Shown here: in pieces, positions 40,082 through 47,204 of the stretch
Position numbering within the stretch: the stretch's first letter is position 1
Layout: each line of letters starts with the position of its first letter
From: Pseudomonas thivervalensis
GTDB lineage: Bacteria; Pseudomonadota; Gammaproteobacteria; Pseudomonadales; Pseudomonadaceae
Length of the DNA stretch: 64,000 nt
Assembly (NCBI RefSeq): GCF_001269655.1
Contig: NZ_LHVE01000007.1
Location: forward strand, 682,001-746,000
Direction: 5' to 3'
The notes under the pieces: generated by a model
Told to the model about the DNA's origin: nothing
Databases searched by the model: none
The model's input: only the letters and a program-made list of their open reading frames with translations
Position numbers and translations under genes: made by a program

Positions 40082-40726
40082 TTACAGGTTGTTGTAGAGC
40101 CACTTGGGCATGTAGTACTTGCGGCGGTTGAACACGCTGCCGACCACTTTCGCACCGGCCTGGGACAAGCGCTGGCGGGCGGCCTGGGCCACTTCCCAGC
40201 GGGTGTCCTCGCCGCGCACCACCAGCACCACGCCATCCACCTGGGTGCTGAGTACCAGGGTGTCGCTGGCCGAATACACCGCGTCGGCGTCGATCACCAC
40301 AAAGCGGTACTGCGCCGCCAGTTGCCTGAACAGCGGGCGCAATCGCTCGGGACTCAGGTGTTCGGCATTGCGGCCGAGGCGACCGTGGGGCAGCACGTCG
40401 AACGGCAGGCTGGACGCCTGCACCACGCAATCCTGCAGCAGCGGCGGGGCGAGGCTGTTGAACAGCAGATCGGTGAAACCGCGCTCTTTTTGCAGCGACA
40501 GTTGCTGGCTGAGGTTGCGCGGTGACTGGCTGGCATCCACCAGCAGGACGCGACCGTTGCTCATCTGCGCAAGCTGAGCGGCCAGCGCCATGGCGCTGGT
40601 GCTGGTGCCTGTGCCGGTGTTGGCGGACGTCAAGAGCAGGATCCGCAGGGAAGGGTCGAGCACGGTCGAGGTCAGGTTCGTCTCGCTCGGGCTTGCTATG
40701 GTCAGGATATTCGTTGAACCGTCCAT
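40082..40726 (-). CDS. CpsD/CapB-like P-loop protein with degenerate Walker A (probable pseudokinase)
   Basis: 214-aa protein of the bacterial tyrosine kinase (BY-kinase) fold. The Walker A site reads S34-ANTGTG-T41-S-T: the canonical SxxPGEGKST lysine is replaced by Thr41. The second motif VLLVDAS and a Walker B-like FVVIDADAVYSASDTLVL remain. The C-terminus has two or three tyrosines (KYYMPKWLYNNL) instead of a long Tyr cluster. It probably partners the Wzz protein that lacks its own kinase domain, as a structural or regulatory subunit rather than an ATP-hydrolysing kinase. No phosphatase (Wzb) gene is nearby. Confidence 0.75.
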   Translation of the reverse strand: MDGSTNILTIASPSETNLTSTVLDPSLRILLLTSANTGTGTSTSAMALAAQLAQMSNGRVLLVDASQSPRNLSQQLSLQKERGFTDLLFNSLAPPLLQDCVVQASSLPFDVLPHGRLGRNAEHLSPERLRPLFRQLAAQYRFVVIDADAVYSASDTLVLSTQVDGVVLVVRGEDTRWEVAQAARQRLSQAGAKVVGSVFNRRKYYMPKWLYNNL

Positions 40727-41473
40727 TTAACTCGCTCCGTGGCCGCTGAAAACTTTGAAGGGGGTAAGCATCAGGATCTTCAAATCCAGCCACAGGCTCT
40801 GTTCAGCGATATAGCTGAGGTCCAATTCCACGCGCTGGTCGAAGTCGATATTGCTGCGCCCGGAGATCTGCCACAGGCCAGTCATGCCGGGGTAGATGCT
40901 CAGGCGCACAAGATGGTTGTCCTTGTAGCGATAGGCGTTGAACGAGGTCGGCCGCGGGCCCACCAGGCGCATGTCGCCGGTCACTACGTTGATCAGGTTC
41001 GGCAGTTCGTCGAGGCTGCTGCGACGCAGGAACCGGCCGATGGGCGTGATGCGCGGGTCGTTGTCGATCTTGAAATCGATGGCATCGACGCCGTGTTTGT
41101 TGAGGTGGCGCAGCGACTCCTTGAGGGCTTCGGCGTCGGCGACCATGGTGCGGAATTTGTACATGCCGAAGACCCGGCCGCGATACCCGGTGCGCTTTTG
41201 TACGAACAGCACAGGACCGGGGCTGGAAAATTTCACCAGCAATGCCAGGCCCAGCAGTAGCGGGCAGAGCATCAATAGGATCGCCAGTGCGCCGAGGCAG
41301 GCCACGACGCGGTTGGTGCGCGAGACTGTCCAGGGCCGGCCGCCGTCGCGACCGGTCAACCAACCACGGCCCTGGCGGTGGATGGCCGCGTCCAGGCGCC
41401 TGCGGTGGTCAGGATCGACACGTTTGTCGCGTCCCGGGGCGTTGATCTCGATGACTTGTTCATGTCGGGTCAT
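40727..41473 (-). CDS. Undecaprenyl-phosphate sugar-1-phosphate transferase (priming enzyme)
   Basis: 248-aa short-form polyprenyl-phosphate hexose-1-phosphate transferase (ExoY/PssA-like, WcaJ C-terminal half). One N-terminal helix (VACLGALAILLMLCPLLLGLALLV) is followed by FSSPGPVLFVQKRTGYRG, FGMYKFRTMV, NDPRITPIGRFLRR, SLDELPNLINV and GDMRLVGPRPT, the full catalytic signature. Loads the first sugar onto undecaprenyl phosphate. Starts ATG at 41473, overlapping the epimerase stop by 4 bases; ends directly against the kinase-like gene's start side. Confidence 0.88.
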   Translation of the reverse strand: MTRHEQVIEINAPGRDKRVDPDHRRRLDAAIHRQGRGWLTGRDGGRPWTVSRTNRVVACLGALAILLMLCPLLLGLALLVKFSSPGPVLFVQKRTGYRGRVFGMYKFRTMVADAEALKESLRHLNKHGVDAIDFKIDNDPRITPIGRFLRRSSLDELPNLINVVTGDMRLVGPRPTSFNAYRYKDNHLVRLSIYPGMTGLWQISGRSNIDFDQRVELDLSYIAEQSLWLDLKILMLTPFKVFSGHGAS

Positions 41474-42525
41474 AGACTCCTCCGCTGAGGTTGGGCCGCG
41501 AGCGGCGCGTGGGCAGGCAGTGGGTAGTAATCGAGGAACCACTGGATGAAGCGGCCCAGGCCGTCGTCCAGTGCGATGCATGGCCGGAAACCGGTGGCCC
41601 TTGCCAGGTCGCTGGCGTCGGCGCAGGTGTTGAGCACATCCCCCGCTTGCAGGGGCAGCAACTCGATACGGGCGGTGCGTCCCAGGTGCTTTTCCAGCAG
41701 CGCGACATAGGTGCGCAGGGCCACCGGGTGCTGGCCGCCGATGTTGTAGATCCGCCAGGGCGCGCGGCTGGTAGCCGGGTCCGGTGGTTCGTGATTCAGC
41801 AAGGGCGTGACCTGGGGCGCACGGTCGATCAGGCGGGCGATGCTTTCGACGATGTCGTCGATGTAGGTGAAATCCCGTTGGTGCTCGCCGTGGTTGAACA
41901 GTTGCAGCACACGGTCTTCGGCGATGGCGCGGGCAAACTGGATCGGCGACATGTCTGGCCGCCCCCACGGGCCATACACCGTAAAAAAGCGCAGGCCGGA
42001 GCAAGGAATGCCGAACAGGTGGCTGTAGCTGTGGGCCATCAGTTCGTTGGCTTTTTTACTGGCCGCATACAGCGATAGCGGATGATCGACATTGTCCTGA
42101 ACCGAATACGGTATGCGCGCGTTGGCGCCGTATACGGAGCTTGAGGAGGCGTAGATCAGGTGCTTGACCGGGTACCGACGGCAGTTTTCCAGAATGTTCA
42201 GGAACCCGGTGATGTTGCTGTCGACATAGGCCTGCGGGTTCTCCAGGGAATAGCGCACGCCGGCCTGGGCCGCGAGGTGAATCACCACGTCCGGGCGCCG
42301 GGTTTGGAACAGTTCATCGATGGCCGGGGCGTCGGCCAGGTCGAGCCGCGCCAGGGGGAACGCGCCGGCCTGGTCGTGCACCCAGGCCACGCGGTCGTGC
42401 TTGAGCTGCGGGTCGTAATAGTCATTGAAATTGTCCAGCCCGCACACCCGATGGCCGTCGCGCAGCAAGCGCAGCACGAGATGGGCGCCAATGAAACCGG
42501 CTGCGCCGGTGACCAGGATGTTCAC
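41470..42525 (-). CDS. NAD-dependent epimerase, probable UDP-glucuronate 4-epimerase
   Basis: 351-aa extended SDR. The Rossmann motif GAAGFIGAH at residue 8, HLAAQAGVRYSLENPQAYVDSN (typical of UDP-glucuronate 4-epimerases) and the SSSSVYGAN serine with the YAASKKANE Tyr/Lys pair are visible. Starts GTG at 42525, overlapping the upstream ugd stop as GTGA. With ugd it would supply UDP-glucuronate and UDP-galacturonate, pointing to an acidic polysaccharide. Confidence 0.85.
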   Translation of the reverse strand: MNILVTGAAGFIGAHLVLRLLRDGHRVCGLDNFNDYYDPQLKHDRVAWVHDQAGAFPLARLDLADAPAIDELFQTRRPDVVIHLAAQAGVRYSLENPQAYVDSNITGFLNILENCRRYPVKHLIYASSSSVYGANARIPYSVQDNVDHPLSLYAASKKANELMAHSYSHLFGIPCSGLRFFTVYGPWGRPDMSPIQFARAIAEDRVLQLFNHGEHQRDFTYIDDIVESIARLIDRAPQVTPLLNHEPPDPATSRAPWRIYNIGGQHPVALRTYVALLEKHLGRTARIELLPLQAGDVLNTCADASDLARATGFRPCIALDDGLGRFIQWFLDYYPLPAHAPLAAQPQRRSL

Positions 42526-43886
42526 GCTTGCGGCCCTGGTGCCGGGGTGCCAGGCACTGTATGGCGCAGGCCGATACCGCGATACAACAGCCCGGCGGCG
42601 GCCAGGTGTTCGGGGTTGTACAGGTTGCGACCGTCGATGATGACTCGGGCGCGCAACTTGCTGGCCAGCAGGTCGAAATCCACCACGCGAAAGTTCTTCC
42701 ACTCGGTGCAGATCACCAGGGCGTCGGCGTCTTCCAGAGTGTCATCGCGGGTGGCGCAGAGGTTCAGGTCCTTGCGATAGCCGTAGAGGCGACGGCATTC
42801 GGACATGGCTTCCGGGTCATAGGCCTGGACCCGTGCGCCTTCGCGCCACAGCGCTTCCATCAGGTAGCGGCTGGGGGCTTCGCGCATGTCATCGGTGTTG
42901 GGCTTGAACGCCAGGCCCCAGATGGCAATCGACTTGCCGGCCAGGCCCTCCTGGAATTGCTTCGTCAGTTTCTCGAAGAGGATGTGCCGCTGGCTGTCGT
43001 TGATGTCGGTGACGCTGCGCAGGAGGCGCATCGGCATGCCGCTTTGTTCGGCGGTGTGCAGCAGGGCCCGCAGGTCCTTGGGAAAGCACGAACCGCCGAA
43101 ACCGCAGCCGGGGTAGATGAAGTGATAACCGATGCGCGGGTCCGAGCCAATGCCTTTGCGCACCGCTTCGATGTCGGCGCCCAACCGTTCGGTGAGATTG
43201 GCCAGTTCGTTCATGAAACTGATGCGGGTGGCGAGCATGGCGTTGGCGGCGTACTTGGTCAGTTCGGCGCTGCGGTTGTCCATGAACATCAGTTTTTCGT
43301 GGTTGCGGCAGAAGGGCGCGTAGAGCTCCGTCATCTGGTCGCGGGCCACCGGATCGGCGGTGCCGACGATGATCCGGTCCGGTCGCATGCAGTCGGCCAG
43401 GGCGCTGCCTTCCTTGAGAAACTCGGGATTGGACACCACGCGTACGTTCAGCTGTTTCAGGCCGCGCCGGGCCAGCGTCTGGCGGGCGCATTCAGCCACC
43501 TTGTCGGCGGTGCCCACCGGTACCGTGGACTTGATGACCAGGGTGCGGTCGCTGTCCATGAAGTCGGCGATCTGCCGGGTGACGGCCAGCACATGGCTCA
43601 GGTCGGCCGAGCCGTCTTCATCGGCGGGGGTGCCGACGGCGATGAAGATCAGCTCGCCATGATTGACCGCGTCGCTGGCCTGGGAGCTGAACGACAGGCG
43701 TCCGGCCTTGATGTTGTCTTCGAGCAGATTGGACAGTCCTGGCTCGCTGATGGTCGGCACGGCCTGCTGCAGTTGCCGGATTTTGTTCGGGTCGATGTCG
43801 ATGCACAAAACGCGATGTCCGACGTCAGCCATTGCGGCCGCCTGGATCAGCCCGACATACCCCGTACCAAATACGCTCACGTCCAT
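42522..43886 (-). CDS. ugd: UDP-glucose 6-dehydrogenase
   Basis: 454-aa enzyme oxidising UDP-glucose to UDP-glucuronate with two NAD+. The N-terminal motif VFGTGYVGLIQAA and the catalytic cysteine block YPGCGFGGSCFPKDL are clear, and GLAFKPNTDDMREAPS is the C-terminal signature. The ATG at 43886 is chosen because it starts the Rossmann strand. First gene of the polysaccharide run; a regulatory gap of 375 bp lies upstream. Confidence 0.93.
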   Translation of the reverse strand: MDVSVFGTGYVGLIQAAAMADVGHRVLCIDIDPNKIRQLQQAVPTISEPGLSNLLEDNIKAGRLSFSSQASDAVNHGELIFIAVGTPADEDGSADLSHVLAVTRQIADFMDSDRTLVIKSTVPVGTADKVAECARQTLARRGLKQLNVRVVSNPEFLKEGSALADCMRPDRIIVGTADPVARDQMTELYAPFCRNHEKLMFMDNRSAELTKYAANAMLATRISFMNELANLTERLGADIEAVRKGIGSDPRIGYHFIYPGCGFGGSCFPKDLRALLHTAEQSGMPMRLLRSVTDINDSQRHILFEKLTKQFQEGLAGKSIAIWGLAFKPNTDDMREAPSRYLMEALWREGARVQAYDPEAMSECRRLYGYRKDLNLCATRDDTLEDADALVICTEWKNFRVVDFDLLASKLRARVIIDGRNLYNPEHLAAAGLLYRGIGLRHTVPGTPAPGPQA

Positions 43887-44261
43887 TTTTGGCGCGCCTC
43901 GCAAACCGAATGATGTAACTCGGATGAAACTGTTTAGAGGGGTATAGCGCAGCTTCAGAAAAGCGTGTCAGCAAAATGACAGTTGTCAGTGTTGGCAATT
44001 CATGTGAAATCGGGCCTTCTGATATCAAGTCATTGACTGTTCTAGCAAAGTGGCTGTTTTGTTGGGGATTGGCGGCATTTAACAAAGCGATAAACGGTCG
44101 TTATCCATAGATTTTTATATTTTGTTACCTGTTTTCGTGTCGTTTTTGGGGTAACTTTTTTTTGACGCATGGTTGAGGAAGGTGTTGCTTGCGCTTTGGA
44201 AACCGGCTGCTAACGTGCAGGAACGAAGCGCTTTCGACACCGCGATCCGCTCGAGGAAAAC
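43887..44261. promoter_or_regulatory. Divergent regulatory region between the polysaccharide operon and the sulfatase-fold gene
   Basis: 375 bp, clearly AT-richer than its surroundings (e.g. ATTTTTATATTTTGTTACC around 44110). It contains GTCAGCAAAATGAC at 43967-43980, part of the inverted repeat TGTCA...TGACA, close to the FleQ box GTCANTAAATTGAC. A TTGACG near 44162 could be a -35 element for the plus-strand gene, without a good -10. No gene is seen inside. Confidence 0.5.
43967..43980. promoter_or_regulatory. FleQ-box-like site upstream of the exopolysaccharide operon
   Basis: GTCAGCAAAATGAC agrees with the published-type FleQ box GTCANTAAATTGAC at 11 of 13 defined positions (family knowledge; not searched). 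It lies about 80 bases upstream of the ugd start, and FleQ controls several Pseudomonas exopolysaccharide operons with c-di-GMP. Confidence 0.35.
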
Positions 44262-45959
44262 ATGGCCCGCTACCTCAAGGAATTGCTGCTGTTTCTGTAC
44301 CTGCTAAGGGGGTATGACTCTTACCTCGACCGTCTCGATGCGTTGGGCCTGGGCTTGGCGACGTTGCTGTTCGGCGTGATGTTTGTGCTGTTGGTGGTGG
44401 CGCTGTGGATGAGCGCCTACATACACCAGACGTTGGTGAGGCATGTGTTTGCCTTGGCGTTGTTCGTTTCAGCGGTGTTTTTCGAGGTGTATACCCGGGT
44501 TACGGACAGCTACCTGACCTACAGCCAATTCGTTTCGCTGGTGTACTCGGGAGGGTTCATCCAGGAGGCGGCCTATCAGTACCGCGAGGTGATCATCAGC
44601 GCGGTGACTGGTGGTTTGTTGCTGTTGTTCGGCGTCGCCCTCAAACCTCGGCGGACGATTCGATTGCCTGCTTATCTGCCGATCGCGGCGCCGGTGCTGG
44701 GCGTGTTGTTGCTCAGTGGTGTGTTGTTCGTGCGGGCGGGCGAGGGCGCGCGCGGCCTGCCGGTAATGTATACGCCGTTGGCCTATTTGAACCTCTTTGC
44801 CTACGAGTCCTTGCACGACACCGTTGGCCCCAGGGAGCCAGTCACCTTGCCGCGGCGATTGTCTGCGATCGAGGGTGATATTGTGTTGATTATCGACGAA
44901 AGCATCGGCGGTAATTACTTGGATATCAACACGCCGTTCGGCGTGCGCACGGGGCTGAAGACGCCGCCCGAAGGCGTGGATATCTTCAATTTCGGTTATG
45001 CGGCGTCTATCGCCAATTGCAGTGCCGACACCAATGTCACCCTGCGCTACGGTGGCACGCGCACCGACTACATGCGCATCAACAGCACCCGGCCGTCGAT
45101 CTGGCAGTACGCCAAGAAGGCCGGCTTGCGTACCGTCTACATCGATGCCCAGCGCACCGGCGGCAACCTGCAGAACCTGATGACCCCGTTGGAAAAGCAG
45201 GACATCGATGAATTCGTCCAATTCGACCAGACCAGCGTGCGTGAGCGCGACATGGCGGCGGCGACGAAGTTGATTGAACTGCTGGGCGATCACCAGGCTG
45301 AATTGGTGGTGATCAATAAGGTGGGTGCGCATTTCCCGGTACACGACAAATACCCCGACGACTTCATGAGCTACCGCCCGGCGTTGCCGCGAGGGCAGTT
45401 TCAGGAAGTGGCCGATACCGGCCGCCGCGACGGCTTCAATGGGCAGAAAGATGACTGGTTGCTCTACCGAAACGCGTACCAGAACACCTTGCTGTGGAAC
45501 GTCGGCGAGTTCTTCACGCGAATCTTCCAGCAGGCTGATTTGAGCAGTGCTGTATTGATCTACACCTCCGACCATGGCCAGGACCTGCACGAGCGTGGCA
45601 ATCCCGGGCTCAACACTCATTGCGGCGGCGACCCGGTGGCCGAAGAGGGGGTGGTGCCGTTGGTAGTGATCCAGGGCAGCCGATTGCATGCGCTTGATTG
45701 GCGTAGTGCCTGGGCGCGGAACAAGGATCGTTCGAGTCACTACAACATCTTTCCGACGCTGTTGCAGCTGATGGGGTATGACCCGGTTGGGGTTGAATCG
45801 GTTTATGGCAGGTCGTTGAGCCAGCCGACGGATGATGATTTCACCTTCAACTATCGCTTCAATGCGCGGCTGGGGGCGAAGCCGGCTTGGAAGCATATTG
45901 ACCTGGACCATATCGTGACGCCGCCTGCTGGCCAGGTTGAGATGGCGGTGGGGCATTGA
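44262..45959 (+). CDS. Sulfatase-fold membrane protein (phosphoethanolamine/phosphoglycerol transferase-like)
   Basis: 565 aa. Four hydrophobic helices fill the first 160 residues, then a periplasmic alkaline-phosphatase-superfamily domain: DIVLIIDESIGGNYLDIN (metal Asp/Glu), SIANCSADTNVTLRYGG in the position of the nucleophile loop, VINKVGAHFPVHDKYP and YTSDHGQDLHERG with metal-binding His/Asp. Topology resembles EptA/CptA-type transferases with one helix fewer. It could decorate lipid A, a glycan or the adjacent polysaccharide with a phospho-group. The nucleophile (Cys, Ser or Thr of NCSADT) cannot be fixed by eye. Divergent from the polysaccharide operon. Confidence 0.75.
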   Translation: MARYLKELLLFLYLLRGYDSYLDRLDALGLGLATLLFGVMFVLLVVALWMSAYIHQTLVRHVFALALFVSAVFFEVYTRVTDSYLTYSQFVSLVYSGGFIQEAAYQYREVIISAVTGGLLLLFGVALKPRRTIRLPAYLPIAAPVLGVLLLSGVLFVRAGEGARGLPVMYTPLAYLNLFAYESLHDTVGPREPVTLPRRLSAIEGDIVLIIDESIGGNYLDINTPFGVRTGLKTPPEGVDIFNFGYAASIANCSADTNVTLRYGGTRTDYMRINSTRPSIWQYAKKAGLRTVYIDAQRTGGNLQNLMTPLEKQDIDEFVQFDQTSVRERDMAAATKLIELLGDHQAELVVINKVGAHFPVHDKYPDDFMSYRPALPRGQFQEVADTGRRDGFNGQKDDWLLYRNAYQNTLLWNVGEFFTRIFQQADLSSAVLIYTSDHGQDLHERGNPGLNTHCGGDPVAEEGVVPLVVIQGSRLHALDWRSAWARNKDRSSHYNIFPTLLQLMGYDPVGVESVYGRSLSQPTDDDFTFNYRFNARLGAKPAWKHIDLDHIVTPPAGQVEMAVGH

Positions 45960-45974
45960 CAGGCGCTGAGTTCG

Positions 45975-46453
45975 TTGTGGGAGTGGGCTTGCTCGCGATG
46001 TCGGAGGGTCAGTTTGCGGTGATGTTGGATACCCACAAGTTTTTTGGGTACTGCACGACCCTGTGGCGAGGGAGCTTGCTCCCGCTGGGTCGCGCAGCGG
46101 CCCCAAAAAAAAGCGATGAGCGCTGCGCACTCAAGCGGGAGCAAGCTCCCTCGCCACAAAAGCTACCCAGCCATCGCGCCACAGATTGACCAACGGTAAA
46201 CCCTGTGGGAGCGAGCCTGCTCGCGATGGCGGTGGGTCAGTTTGCGGTGATGTTGGATACCCACAAGTTTTTTGGGTACTGCACGACCCTGTGGCGAGGG
46301 AGCTTGCTCCCGCTGGGTCGCGCAGCGGCCCCAAAAAAAGCGATGAGCGCTGCGCACTCAAGCGGGAGCAAGCTCCCTCGCCACAAAAGCTACCCAGCCA
46401 TCGCGCCACAGATTGACCAACGGTAAACCCTGTGGGAGCGAGCCTGCTCGCGA
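45975..46453. repeat. Tandem 227-228 bp duplication built of type A and B REPs
   Basis: The segment 46007-46226 is repeated nearly exactly as 46235-46453 (period 228 up to an A-tract of 8 versus 7, then 227). Each unit holds a type B REP doublet (first copy about 46061-46158) and ends with a type A REP; a diverged type A also precedes the first unit. This fills most of the 576-bp gap before the ABC transporter gene; no gene is seen. Confidence 0.9.
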
Positions 46454-46535
46454 TTGCGGTCGGCCAGAGGGTGGAGGTGTTGAGTGGGCCAACCTCCGCT
46501 ATCCTGAGCCTCACGTCCAGCCGTCGAGCCTGTCC

Positions 46536-47204
46536 ATGCTTGAAGTTCGCCAAGTGTTCAAAAGCTACCCCACGCCTCAAGGTCTGTTACCGGTGCTGCA
46601 AGGCGTCGACCTGACCTTGATGCCCGGCAGCAGCTTGGCGCTGATGGGAGAGTCCGGCAGCGGCAAGAGCACTCTGTTGCACCTGGTCGCCGGGTTGGAC
46701 AAGGTCGATCGCGGCAGCATCCGCAGTGGTGAATATCGGCTCGATGGCATGAGCGAAAGCCAATTGGCGAATTGGCGACGCACGGAAATCGGCCTGGTGT
46801 TCCAGCAGTTCAACCTCATCAGCAGCTTGCCGGTGGAAGACAACCTGGCGTTCCAGGCGCGCTTGTGTGGCCGCTATGACGCGGCCTGGCAAGCCCATCT
46901 GGTGCAGCGGCTCGGGCTTGCAGCGTTGCTGCGACGTTACCCCGAGCAGCTTTCCGGCGGCCAGCAGCAACGGGTGGCGCTGGGACGGGCGCTGGCCTCG
47001 CGACCGCCCTTGTTGCTGGCCGACGAGCCCACCGGCAGCCTCGACGAAGCCACCAGCGACGAGGTGTTGCAACTGTTGCTGGAACTGCTGGAGGGCAGTC
47101 CCACCAGCCTGTTGATGGTGACCCACAGTCCACGGGTGGCGGCTCGCCTGGCCCAGCGAGTGGTGTTGCACGGCGGACGATTGGCGCAGGTGGCCCAGGG
47201 GTGA
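46536..47204 (+). CDS. ABC transporter ATP-binding protein (LolD/MacB type, AttE-like)
   Basis: 222-aa ATPase. Walker A GESGSGKST, the LSGGQQQRVALGRAL signature and LLLADEPTGSLDEAT Walker B are intact. The ATG at 46536 starts the conserved domain (MLEVRQVFKSYP); upstream in-frame codons lie in REP sequence. Couples to the permease that follows with a 1-4 base overlap. The set resembles AttEFGH / MacB-like envelope exporters that act on periplasmic or lipoprotein substrates. Confidence 0.88.
   Translation: MLEVRQVFKSYPTPQGLLPVLQGVDLTLMPGSSLALMGESGSGKSTLLHLVAGLDKVDRGSIRSGEYRLDGMSESQLANWRRTEIGLVFQQFNLISSLPVEDNLAFQARLCGRYDAAWQAHLVQRLGLAALLRRYPEQLSGGQQQRVALGRALASRPPLLLADEPTGSLDEATSDEVLQLLLELLEGSPTSLLMVTHSPRVAARLAQRVVLHGGRLAQVAQG

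Noticed and set aside
42528..43913. Plus-strand open frame of 461 codons opposite ugd
   Set aside because: Antisense shadow of a gene with all catalytic motifs in place on the other strand.
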